NCBI RefSeq assembly: GCF_900141745.1
Contig: NZ_FSRM01000001.1
Span: forward strand, 4,154,001 to 4,218,000
Source of the DNA: Paraburkholderia phenazinium
GTDB lineage: Bacteria > Pseudomonadota > Gammaproteobacteria > Burkholderiales > Burkholderiaceae
DNA: 64,000 nt
Direction of reading: 5' to 3'
The position numbers were made by a program, and so were the translations under genes. The stretch's first letter is position 1; every line of letters begins with the position of its first letter. Below, one piece after another: positions 17,579 to 26,192 of the stretch. Below the pieces are notes generated by a model that was given only the letters and a program-made list of their open reading frames with translations, was not told the DNA's origin and did not search any database.

Positions 17579-18904
17579 CTAGGTTTGAGCGGGGTGCGTG
17601 GGTGGAGTGGGTGTTGCCGGTTGGAGGACAGGCAAGCGGTTCGCTACTAACAGAATAGCTCCGAGTACCAGCAGCCCGACCATCACATACAGACCGCCTT
17701 GTATGCTGCCGGTTGCGGTCTTGGTCCAACCGATGATCGTCGGACTCAGAAAGCCGCCTAGCAAACCGATCGTATTGATCAACGCAATTCCTCCTGCAGC
17801 TGCGTCGCCTTTCAGATAATCGGAGGGTATCGCCCAGAAGACCGTATAGGAGATCGACATCATGGCGGTGGCGCCGGTCATGAAAATCAGGGAGATCGCG
17901 AGTTGTCCGCTCGCCCACGTCGCGGCGGCTAGGGCAAGCGCACCAATCAGCGCCGACACCGCGCTATGCCAGCGCCGCTCGCGCTGGCGATCTGAACTGC
18001 GGCTACCAAGGTACATAGCGATTACCGCGGCGATGTAAGGGATCGACGAGTAAAACCCGATCTGCAGCGTGTCTTTCACGCCATTGGCCTTAAGGATCGT
18101 CGGTAGCCAGAAATTGACGGTGTAAATGCCGCAGATCACGCAGAAATAGGCCATCGCCATCAGATACACCCGGGAATCGCGCGCCACCTGCCTAAACGAG
18201 TGATGAACGACGGCGGGAGCAGCGAGGCCGCTTTCGAGCGTTCGCTTTTCTTGCGCCGACAACCACGTCGCTGAAGCCGGGCGGTCGGCGAGGAAAAACC
18301 ACGCGACGACACCCAACATGATGCAGGGCAAGCCTTCCACTAGAAACATCCATTGCCAGCCAGCAAGACCGAAGGCCCCCGCAAAGTAAGTCATAGTCCA
18401 GGCTGACAGCGGCCCGCCTACCACGCCCGCTAGCGGCTGACCTATCATGACGATGGCAATGGCGCGTGCCATGCGTGCCTCGCCATACCAATAGGTGAGG
18501 TAAAAGAGCATCCCAGGTGCGAAGCCAGCCTCGAACACGCCAAGTAGAAAACGCAGCCCGTAGAACATCGTCACGTTGTGCACAAACAGCATCGATGCAG
18601 ATGTTAGCCCCCAAAGCACCAGGATACGGCTAATTGTTTTGCGAGCGCCTAATGCGGGCAGTAAGAGATTACTGGGGACTTCGAACAACATGTAGCCCAA
18701 GAAAAAAATTCCCGCACCTACTCCGTAAACGGCGTCAGAGAAGCCGAGGTCGCTTTGCATCTGCAATTTCGCGAAGCCGATGTTGAGGCGGTCGAGGCAA
18801 GCGAACAGATAGCAGGTGACCAGAAATGGCAAGAGACGCCAGTTCAATCTGTTGTAGAGCACCGTGGTCTGATCAGCGCTCGAATTCGAAGAGATAGCAG
18901 ACAT
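17579..18904 (-). CDS. MFS transporter, anion:cation symporter type
   Basis: A 441-residue major-facilitator permease of the ACS (phthalate/hexuronate/vanillate) type. It has RLNWRLLPFLVTCYLFACLD and RLNIGFAKLQMQ at the start, the EVPSNLLLPALGAR signature after helix 2, and LTYWYGEARMARAI in the middle. About 12 hydrophobic segments and normal length. Start: ATG at 18904 after CTGGAGAACGTGC. It lies downstream of and in line with the Rieske oxygenase and probably imports its aromatic substrate. Confidence 0.88.
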   Translation of the reverse strand: MSAISSNSSADQTTVLYNRLNWRLLPFLVTCYLFACLDRLNIGFAKLQMQSDLGFSDAVYGVGAGIFFLGYMLFEVPSNLLLPALGARKTISRILVLWGLTSASMLFVHNVTMFYGLRFLLGVFEAGFAPGMLFYLTYWYGEARMARAIAIVMIGQPLAGVVGGPLSAWTMTYFAGAFGLAGWQWMFLVEGLPCIMLGVVAWFFLADRPASATWLSAQEKRTLESGLAAPAVVHHSFRQVARDSRVYLMAMAYFCVICGIYTVNFWLPTILKANGVKDTLQIGFYSSIPYIAAVIAMYLGSRSSDRQRERRWHSAVSALIGALALAAATWASGQLAISLIFMTGATAMMSISYTVFWAIPSDYLKGDAAAGGIALINTIGLLGGFLSPTIIGWTKTATGSIQGGLYVMVGLLVLGAILLVANRLPVLQPATPTPPTHPAQT

Positions 18905-19299
18905 GCACGTTCTCCAGAAGAGGCTCTGCAGGCGGGCAGTGAATGACAGTACGGGATTCAGCCACCCATATCAACGTTGCCCCAAGCACCGCCTGCTCGG
19001 GCGGCGTTGGGGCTCAGGCAAACACCGGACTACTGTTTCATAAATTCTTCTACATGAAAGCAAGGTGACCGTTCGCCGCAATCGGTATAAGGCGAAGGGT
19101 CGCCACGCGGTGGCTCAGGGCGGTATGGCCGTGGTCCAGCACGTGGATCTTCCGACCGCGCGGGTTCGCCTCATAAGCACACCGGTTAGTTACACTGTGT
19201 GCAAGTTCTAAGCCACGGACGTGACCGAGCGCGATTGTGCGAGCGCGACGTGCGTCGCTTTTCACGGAGAGCGGAATCGAACTTTATTATCCAAATAGA
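18905..19299. other. Gene-free stretch between MFS and Rieske genes
   Basis: About 395 bases with open frames but nothing I recognise as a protein family. It should hold the MFS gene promoter or an operon spacer. The length argues against tight co-transcription of the two genes. Confidence 0.4.
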
Positions 19300-20370
19300 T
19301 TATTTACTAAGCCCTGAACGGATATTCATCTCCAGTTCAATCTGCTGCTCGATCAGTCGCCGTCCGCGCAAGCCAGGCGCATCGGACCGGGCATGGATTT
19401 CTGGGCCAATCCCACCAAGACTAACCATGGCCTCGCAGTACTTCACTCCCACCACGTCCTCATCCAACGCAGCGGCGATATCTGCTTTCAGTGATTCGGT
19501 AAGCTGTTGATCGCCGAGCCCGAAATTTCGACTAAACGCCCAGAAGTAGTGGGTCGTATTCTCTGTCTCGGGCGTAATCGCATGATTTACCCTAAGCGCG
19601 CCGTATGGTTTTCCAGGCTCCGCGCCACCATTTGCCGCACTATGGAAACTCGAGCCCGTGGAGTGCAACCCCGGAGGGAAGAAGTACTGGATCATAGTAC
19701 GGTCGACCAGTCCAGTCATATTCAGTGTCTTTGCTAGCGGAAGGTGTTCGACCTTATCGCTCTTGATAAAGCGGGAGACGATAAACTGACGCTCATCCTG
19801 CTTCATCTCCGCTTCGGTTTGGGCGATTCCGGGACCACCAATTGTGCTGCCGTGCAGGTAGCTCAGATGCGACAGGTCGAGCAAATTGTCATGCAGAAAG
19901 ATGTATCGCGATTCGACCCGTTCATGGCCGCCGATCGTTGGTTGCCAACCTTCATCCGACACACGAAGGGGCCGGTGATCGGGAATCAGACTCTCGTCCG
20001 CAACCGATGGATCACCCATCCATATCCATAGCCACTCCCAGCGCTGCACCAGAGGATATTGGGCGACGCGATAGCTCGCTGGAATGTCCGATTGAGAAGG
20101 AATGCGAACGCACTTTCCACTGCAATCGAACGTGAATCCGTGGTATCCGCATTCAATCTGATCGTCGATGAGCTTTCCCTTGGAGAGGGGAAACCTTCTG
20201 TGTGGGCACCGATCGGCCAGTGCTACGGGATTTCCCTCTTGGGTACGGTAGAGAACCACCGGGACGCCCAATATCGTGCGGGCCAGCAACTCCGGGCCAA
20301 CCTGATCAGACCAGGCCGCAACGTACCATTGATTCCTCGGGAAATTCACGTCTTTCTTGAGGGGATACAT
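19300..20370 (-). CDS. Rieske non-heme iron oxygenase, vanillate-demethylase type
   Basis: A 356-residue aromatic-ring-hydroxylating/O-demethylating oxygenase alpha subunit. The N-terminal Rieske domain has CPHR and CGYHG (about residues 53-75) for the 2Fe-2S cluster. The catalytic iron ligands appear in HDNLLDLSHLSYLH (about 160-173, pattern D-x2-H-x4-H). The layout matches vanillate O-demethylase VanA and related single-component oxygenase subunits. No reductase (VanB) gene is nearby, so electrons must come from elsewhere. Start: ATG at 20370 after CGGAGATGAGCAA. The substrate is unknown; a methoxylated or carboxylated aromatic imported by the adjacent MFS is likely. Confidence 0.9.
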   Translation of the reverse strand: MYPLKKDVNFPRNQWYVAAWSDQVGPELLARTILGVPVVLYRTQEGNPVALADRCPHRRFPLSKGKLIDDQIECGYHGFTFDCSGKCVRIPSQSDIPASYRVAQYPLVQRWEWLWIWMGDPSVADESLIPDHRPLRVSDEGWQPTIGGHERVESRYIFLHDNLLDLSHLSYLHGSTIGGPGIAQTEAEMKQDERQFIVSRFIKSDKVEHLPLAKTLNMTGLVDRTMIQYFFPPGLHSTGSSFHSAANGGAEPGKPYGALRVNHAITPETENTTHYFWAFSRNFGLGDQQLTESLKADIAAALDEDVVGVKYCEAMVSLGGIGPEIHARSDAPGLRGRRLIEQQIELEMNIRSGLSK

Positions 20371-21083
20371 TTGCTCATCTCCGATATATGTAGTTGTACG
20401 TCCGCTTGCACCTTCGGCGCCCTATCGATGATCTCGCGATCGGCTACGCAGAACACCTGTGCACATAGAGACCGGTTTCCGCCGCCGCTATGCCCGACCG
20501 CTACAACACGGTTGAAGGTCCACCGGCATTCAGGTTCACCTTCGATCTGCTTTCATTAAGCGTAGTTATAGACGAAGGTTCGTGGATGCCGGTAACCGGA
20601 ATGTTTGCAGAGTTACCCTTTTGTTTGCTCGAACAGCCCCCAGACGACAGCTTGCCGTGAGGGGAAGACTGGATCTCATGCGGTCCCGCGCGGAATGCCC
20701 GGCTTGATGCCGCGAATGTTGTCGTAGGGGCGCTCGCGTGGACTGCGGCAGAGCGAATATTGTCCTGCCAGTACGACTTCAACATCGATGTGTGCGCCAG
20801 CCGTAAACCAGGGCAGCCCCCTTCTCGTCCGGCATCTCAAGACGCACAACCATCCGCCGCATGTATCTTGACCGCAACTTCTAACTCAATCCACGACTCA
20901 TTCCTTCACGACGCTCAGTTAGCACCCACCATTCGCCTCGAGATCCAGAAGGCCTCTCGCGCGCCCTGCGGACCCGCATAGCACCTGCGTCACACGTCAG
21001 CGCCACCGGTTGGATAGCGTCAAGCAGCACGGCCGGTTTACCGACAACCATCTTGGCCGGTCGACCGGGTTGATTGTCGGTGG
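20371..21083. other. Gene-free stretch leading into IS debris
   Basis: About 710 bases without a recognisable gene. A 56-codon open frame at 20490-20660 on the plus strand starts with ATG but has no ribosome-binding site or family resemblance. From about 21000 the sequence contains repeats of the type TTGTCGGTGG (near 21074 and 21118), probably end repeats of the IS21 scrap that follows. Confidence 0.4.
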
Positions 21084-21227
21084 TTATTCGGCCATGTTTG
21101 TCGCTCCTTCACTGTGGTTGTCGGTGGATGAATGTCGGCGCCGGCTGTTCTGTTTGTCGCTGGCGGTGCGACGGCGGTAGCTTTCGACATTCATCTCGAA
21201 AATCGTCGAATGATGGACGAGCCGGTC
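21084..21227 (-). pseudogene. istB: IS21-family IstB, C-terminal scrap
   Basis: The minus strand reads DRLVHHSTIFEMNVESYRRR, then TASDKQNSRR and a stop at 21084. This is the C-terminal end of the IstB helper ATPase of an IS21-family element. Everything upstream of the Asp is replaced at 21228 by an IS3-family remnant. Only about 47 codons remain. Confidence 0.7.
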
Positions 21228-21374
21228 ACACAATTACACCGGCTCCAGGGCGGCGCCGGAACCACGCCATGCGCAAGCAGTGCGTCGTCACTCACATCTC
21301 GGCGCGGCTTGGCCTGTGCGGTTCGTTGTCGGCGCTGATGATATCCGCCGGGACCGACTTCCAGCACTTCGCAT
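21228..21374. repeat. 147-base inverted repeat, copy 2 (IS3 piece)
   Basis: Reverse-complement partner of 15470-15616, nearly identical, including the internal deletion junction. It flanks the AraC-MFS-Rieske segment on its right side. Confidence 0.85.
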
Positions 21375-21457
21375 AGCACCGAGACCGCCAGTGGCGTCGA
21401 TTGCGCTCGATGAATGCGTACTTCTCATCGACTCCTTGGTGAAGTACGCGGCTGCCT

Positions 21458-22812
21458 AATGGAATGGTCTGCCCCACCTCCTGCGCGATACTAGGCGTGT
21501 CCACTCTGGGAGAGCGACCCTGAACGATCACCGCGTCTATGTCATTGGCATTGATCTCGGCAAGAATTGGTTCCACCTCGTAGCGAACGATGAGCGAGGT
21601 ACGAACTATTCCGCAAGAAGTTCAACCGAGGCCAACTGGCAGAATTTCCGGTCACGGCACCCCGATGCTTGATCGCCATGGAGGCGTGTCCTGGATCCCA
21701 ATTCTGGGGGCGACGGTTCCAGCAGGCGGGCCACGAGTTGCGCATTATCCCGGCCCAGTTTGTGAAGCCGTACCTCAAATCGAACAAGAACGATTTCAAC
21801 GATGCTCAGGCGATTGCGGAAGCTGCAAGTCGCGGAAGCATGCGCTGTGTTCCGCTAAAGACAACTGATCAAATCGAGCTACAAGCATTGCATCGAGTTC
21901 GCCAACGATTCATTGTCGAGCGAACCGCCGTCGTCAACCAGATGAGAGCGCTGCTTCTCGAGCACGGCATTGTCATACCGGTTGGGCGTGCTCTCTTCGC
22001 TCGACGCCTGCCAGCAGTATTAGCCGATCCCCAGAGCGGCTTATCGCCACGACTGAGTCAGCTCATTGCGCGGTTGCGTCAGCGATGGCTGGCCTTGGAC
22101 GAAGAGATCGACACGGCGTCGGCTGAAATTACCCGGATCGCTCGTGAATCGGACCTCAGCCGACGTGTCTGCACGGTACCCGGCGTCGGGCCGGTTGTGT
22201 CAACGGCTCTTATTGCTGCAGTCGGCAATGGTGCTGCGTTCAAGCGGGCTCGCGATATGTCAGCCTGGCTCGGCCTTGTACCGAAGCAATACTCAACGGG
22301 AGGCAAATCGAATCTTGGTGGCATCAGCAAGCGCGGTAACACCTATTTACGGATGATGGTGATCCAAGGCGCACGTGCTTTGATGATTCACATGAAGCGC
22401 GAACAGTCCCGAATGGGCTTATGGCTTCGCGAGGTCGAGCAACGTAGTCATCCGCACGTCGCCCTAATCGCACTGGCCAACAAGATCGTCCGTATCTGCT
22501 GGAAGGTGTTGACCAGCCAGCAGTCCTATCGACCGTTTGCGGAAGCACCCGCAGCTGCCTGAGCAAGTCCGAGCACTACCGTCCTGTTTTGCGAGCCCTG
22601 CATAGCTGATGACACAGAACCGTTGACCGGCATGCCGAAAGCCCGGCTAAAAAAGCAGTCTTTAATGACGGAACGCTTTATTGGGTTAGGTGTGCGCGGA
22701 TTCCATCACGGCCAGCAGTCTCGAACTGCGCGAACAGGCCGGATACATTCACGCAAACGATGTTCTGTCGAGACGGCTAGACAGTCCTTGCAAACCTGGG
22801 GCAGACCATACA
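21458..22812 (+). mobile_element. IS1111-type IS110-family insertion sequence
   Basis: The boundaries come from the interrupted IS3 OrfA on both sides (AAAYF codons to 21457, A/T tract from 22813). Just inside each end lie the 12-base inverted repeats TGGTCTGCCCCA (21465-21476) and TGGGGCAGACCA (22797-22808). Subterminal repeats of this kind, a DEDD transposase and no obvious target duplication fit the IS1111 subgroup of IS110. The insertion point is the A-tract that in IS3 elements serves as the frameshift site. Confidence 0.8.
21520..22562 (+). pseudogene. IS110-family transposase, frameshifted near the N-terminus
   Basis: The frame from about 21520 gives NDHRVYVIGIDLGKNWFHLV, with the first catalytic Asp. 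A one-base shift near 21600 moves to LFRKKFNRGQLAEF, then IAMEACPGSQFW, NDFNDAQAIAEAASRG (the remaining DEDD acidic residues) and the C-terminal domain with VPGVGPVVSTALIAAVGNGA and LGLVPKQYSTGGKSNLGGIS. Apart from the shift, and the lack of an ATG before the first block, the protein looks whole at about 340 residues. It may be inactive or expressed only from an internal start. Confidence 0.78.
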
Positions 22813-22815
22813 TTT

Positions 22816-23075
22816 TTTAAAATATCCCGCTCCATCTTCAGGCGAGCCACTTCGGCACGCAGCCGCGCCAGCTCCATCTGTTCCGGGCTCACGGGCTTCG
22901 TGCCCGCTCCCGTCAGTTTGCCTTCCCGGTCAGCCTTTACCCAGTTGTACAGCGTCTGTTCGACCACACCCAGTGTCGCTGCCACCGCTGCCATGCTTTG
23001 CCCGTCCTTGACCAGCCGCACCGCTTCCAGCTTGAACTCGAGCGTGTACTGCGCTCGCTTTGCCTTGCTCGTCAT
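22816..23075 (-). pseudogene. IS3-family transposase OrfA, interrupted
   Basis: About 87 residues of an OrfA protein. The helix-turn-helix domain reads YTLEFKLEAVRLVKDGQSMA and ATLGVVEQTLYNWVKADREG, followed by a leucine-zipper-like segment (ELARLRAEVARLKMERDILK). The last codons run out of the IS3 element into the IS1111-type insert. The natural C-terminus is at 21457 and below. Confidence 0.8.
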
Positions 23076-23138
23076 CGTTCCTCTCCTTGCTTGAGTTTAC
23101 CTGCTCAGCAAGGGATTCGTTTTTCGGGGGCAAGCTCA

Positions 23139-23939
23139 GCTACGATTCTTTCTCTGCGGCTGCTCCTGCCCTCACGCATGGATTTCGTTCCGGTCACATG
23201 GGATGCGATGGGACGAGGACGCGAGCCGTCGCATTCGACCACGGCGAAGTAGAGCAGGAACTAAGTGGTGTCCCGATATTGCGGCACTCGAAGGCACACG
23301 CAAGGGCATTGGCAGCACGTACACGGTACGACATCATCTGGATGAATATCGCTTATACGATCATTCGATTTCCCGACAACGCCTCTCTTTGCCACACTGT
23401 TTCCAGATAAATCAAAGCGTTTTCTGTACTGATACACCTAGAGCAGAAAGGAACAAACAGAGAGGCAACATGAATCCTCGAAAGATCGTTGATTCACATT
23501 ACATGCGGCTGCAAACGATGTGTCGTGGTGAGCTACCACGCACCCTTCTCTAAAGTGATGCCCTTCAGTCTTTCGGGCTCGGTTGCTGGTATCGGCGAGG
23601 TTCCAGTTGCTTGGTTCAACCGGCGAATCAGTCCCGGCAATCTCAAGTCAATGCGAACGATTCAATCCCATGATCTGATTGACCTTCCTGGTGCCCTTCA
23701 CTTCTCCCCCAACGGCCTTCTCGGATTCACGCCACGGTTCGGAAAAAGCACGAAAGAGACAAACATGAGAAACATTGCTTATAGGCGCTTTCGTTCGCGT
23801 CCTTTCATCACAATTTCGTCATCGAAAATGCCGGCGCTCGCCCGCAAGGCAAATCGTGCGCCGAAGCACGTAAAGATCGACCCGATTACCCCGTTCGAGG
23901 GCTTACTCGGACGACTCGAAAACCCGGTGCTCTGATCAC
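23139..23939. other. Gene-free stretch before the dehydrogenase cluster
   Basis: About 800 bases with several open frames on the plus strand (for example 23489-23935) but no recognisable domain, poor start contexts and no family resemblance. It probably contains the promoter of the cluster starting at 23940 and unrecognised transposition debris from the IS3 end at 23138. Confidence 0.4.
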
Positions 23940-24950
23940 ATGATGATGGTCGACTTTCAGGAGGCGAGGCGGGTTGCGTTGGCGGTGCTTGACTCGGCCG
24001 GTGTCCCACTGGCCCACGCGACGTTGCAGGTGGATCTGTTGCTGGAGGCGGAGCTGCGCGGCCGCTCCTCTCATGGGCTGCTGCGACTCAAGCGCATCGT
24101 CGAGCGAATTCACAATCGCGTTGTGGACCCACTCACCAACGGCTCACACCACTGGCGCGGCAACGTGCTCGAGGTGGATGGGTACATGGGCTTAGGACCG
24201 GTGGTTGCGGTTGCCGCATTAGAACGAATTTCTGAGCGAGCTGTTGCAGCCGGCATAACAATGGCCGCCATAAAAAACAACAACCACCTTGGAATGCTGG
24301 CTTGGTACGCAGACCGCATTGCTCGACAGGGGCAGATCCTCATTGCGCTGTGCAACAGCGAGGCGCTAGTGCACCCTTGGAACGGACGACGTGCCATGCA
24401 GGGCACCAACCCGTTTGCTATAGGTATTCCGCTCGTCGGGGAGCCTTTCGTGCTCGACATGGCGACCAGCCTGGTTTCGATGGGCGAGATACACCACCAT
24501 GCCAACCTGAACCGCCCGATTCCGTCCGGCTGGGCATTGGACGTGTCTGGAGAGCCAACCACCGACGCTCACGCTGCCAAACGGGGCGCTATCGCGCCGT
24601 TTGGAGGCGCCAAGGGTTACAGCCTCGGTCTCGGCTTCGAGGTGCTGATCGGCGCCCTAAGCGCTTGCGCGCTGGGGCCGGGAGTGCATGGCACGCTTGA
24701 CTCGGACCAAGTTTGCAACAAGGGTGACATCTTCATCGTAATAGACCCAGGTGCCGACCAAGGTCGCTATGCGGCCATTGAGACTTATCTTGACGCAGTG
24801 CGCGCGTCTGGTTCCCCCGACGCTGCCGTGCAGGTGCCAGGCGATCGCGCGCTCGCATCTCGTCGCGAGCGTTTGTCCAATGGCCTACCGCTCGATGATC
24901 AGGTATGGCATGACCTCCAACTGCTCGCGGCTTCGCGCAAGCGTGATTGA
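23940..24950 (+). CDS. Ldh_2 family NAD(P)-dependent dehydrogenase
   Basis: A 336-residue protein of the Ldh_2 (malate/L-sulfolactate/ureidoglycolate dehydrogenase) family, which reduces 2-oxo acids or oxidises 2-hydroxy acids with NAD(P). Conserved parts are RGRSSHGLLRLKRIVERI near residue 40, AIKNNNHLGMLAWYADRIA (about 101-119, the usual catalytic His) and QGTNPFAIGIPL with MATSLVSMGEI in the C-terminal half. Ten bases separate it from the iron alcohol dehydrogenase gene. Substrate unknown; a hydroxy acid intermediate of the same pathway is likely. Confidence 0.88.
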   Translation: MMMVDFQEARRVALAVLDSAGVPLAHATLQVDLLLEAELRGRSSHGLLRLKRIVERIHNRVVDPLTNGSHHWRGNVLEVDGYMGLGPVVAVAALERISERAVAAGITMAAIKNNNHLGMLAWYADRIARQGQILIALCNSEALVHPWNGRRAMQGTNPFAIGIPLVGEPFVLDMATSLVSMGEIHHHANLNRPIPSGWALDVSGEPTTDAHAAKRGAIAPFGGAKGYSLGLGFEVLIGALSACALGPGVHGTLDSDQVCNKGDIFIVIDPGADQGRYAAIETYLDAVRASGSPDAAVQVPGDRALASRRERLSNGLPLDDQVWHDLQLLAASRKRD

Positions 24951-24960
24951 GAAAACGACC

Positions 24961-26190
24961 ATGAATAATTTCGGCATTGCCCGGACCGGCCAGACCGTAC
25001 TTTTCGGCTGGGGTCAGCGCCACGCGCTGCCTCGCCTAGTCAAGCCGCTCGGGAATCGGGCTTTCATCTGCACAGACGATCGCTTCCCCCAAGACCCGTT
25101 GCTTTCCGCATTGGCGACCGACATGCGCAGCGAAGGCATTGCTGTCGAGGTGTATGACGCAACCGTTGCAGAGTTGCCGCTCGACTGCATCCTGGATGCC
25201 ACTTCGCAGGCCAGAGCTTTCGGTCCGGCTGTCGTCGTCGGAATCGGAGGTGGAAGTTGTATGGATTTGGCCAAGCTGGTCGCCTTGGCGTTGAGTCATT
25301 CGGGCGAAATGTCGGCGTTCTACGGCGAATTTAAAGTGCCTGCCCCGGTCCTCCCGGTCATCGCGATACCGACCACCGCTGGCACCGGCTCCGAAGTAAC
25401 CCCGGTTGCTGTACTCGCAGATCCAGCACGTGACATGAAGGTCGGGATATCCAGCCCTTACCTGATTCCACAAGTAGCGGTTTGCGACCCCGAGCTCACG
25501 ATGAGTTGCCCCCCACGGCTCACCGCCATCGCGGGCGCAGACGCAATGACACACGCCATCGAGTCCTTTACCGCGATTCGACGCGAGCCGACTGCCGAAC
25601 TGGGTTTGAATCAGGTGTTTGTCGGAAAAAACGTCTTTGCGGACGCGCACGCACGCCTTGCAATCAATGCTTTGGCCAGCAATCTCGCGACGGCCGTGAA
25701 ATCTCCAAACGACCGATCGGCGCGCGAGCGGGTAATGCTCGGCGCGCTCGCCGCCGGAATGGCCTTCGGAACCGCAGGGACTGCAGCCGCCCACGCCATT
25801 CAATACCCTGTCGGCGCCGTCACGCATACAGCGCACGGACTCGGAGTCGCGACCCTAATGCCTTATGTAATGGAATTCAATCTGCCGACTTGTCTACCCG
25901 AGTACGCAGAGATCGCACACATTTTTGGTGTTGCCGAAACAGATCACTCGGACGAACAACAGGCCAAGCGCGGCATTGACGCTGTTCAAGCGCTGTTCGC
26001 TCAAATTGGTGTGCCCGAGTCGCTCGCAGACCTTGGTCTCGCGGGAGACAAACTCGATTGGGTCAGCAAGCAGTCAATGTCAGCTGCCAGACTCGTCAAC
26101 AACAATCCGCGGCAGCTCAGTCGCGAAAGTATCAACAGAATTGTGCGGGCCTGTTTCGAAGGAAAGCGCGATCAACTCAGAGGTATCTAG
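24961..26190 (+). CDS. Iron-containing alcohol dehydrogenase
   Basis: A 409-residue group III alcohol dehydrogenase. The NAD-binding region shows VVVGIGGGSCMDLAKLVALA (about residues 91-110) and PTTAGTGSEVTPVAV. The iron ligands are supplied by GADAMTHAIESF (Asp and His), then HAIQYPVGAVTHTAHG (two His). All look intact. Start at 24961 after an ACGACC spacer, with a weak ribosome-binding site. It is followed after two bases by an aldehyde dehydrogenase, so an alcohol-to-acid oxidation sequence is likely. Confidence 0.9.
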   Translation: MNNFGIARTGQTVLFGWGQRHALPRLVKPLGNRAFICTDDRFPQDPLLSALATDMRSEGIAVEVYDATVAELPLDCILDATSQARAFGPAVVVGIGGGSCMDLAKLVALALSHSGEMSAFYGEFKVPAPVLPVIAIPTTAGTGSEVTPVAVLADPARDMKVGISSPYLIPQVAVCDPELTMSCPPRLTAIAGADAMTHAIESFTAIRREPTAELGLNQVFVGKNVFADAHARLAINALASNLATAVKSPNDRSARERVMLGALAAGMAFGTAGTAAAHAIQYPVGAVTHTAHGLGVATLMPYVMEFNLPTCLPEYAEIAHIFGVAETDHSDEQQAKRGIDAVQALFAQIGVPESLADLGLAGDKLDWVSKQSMSAARLVNNNPRQLSRESINRIVRACFEGKRDQLRGI

Positions 26191-26192
26191 CA

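Larger units (their letters stand above)
21228..23138 (-). mobile_element. IS3-family remnant, interrupted by an IS110-family element
   Basis: An IS3 element on the minus strand. Its OrfA starts at 23075, and the outer inverted repeat ends at 23138 (GGGATTCGTTTTTCGGGGGC then AAGCTCA). OrfA is interrupted after ERDILK by the insert at 21458-22812. The element resumes with AAAYFTKESM and, one frame over, OrfB KYAFIERNRRHW. OrfB then shows the same internal deletion as the copy at 15470 and breaks off at 21228 against the IS21 scrap. Confidence 0.8.

Noticed and set aside
23489..23935. 148-codon plus-strand frame before the Ldh_2 gene
   Set aside because: No family resemblance, no ribosome-binding site and an unusual composition; kept only as an unassigned stretch.
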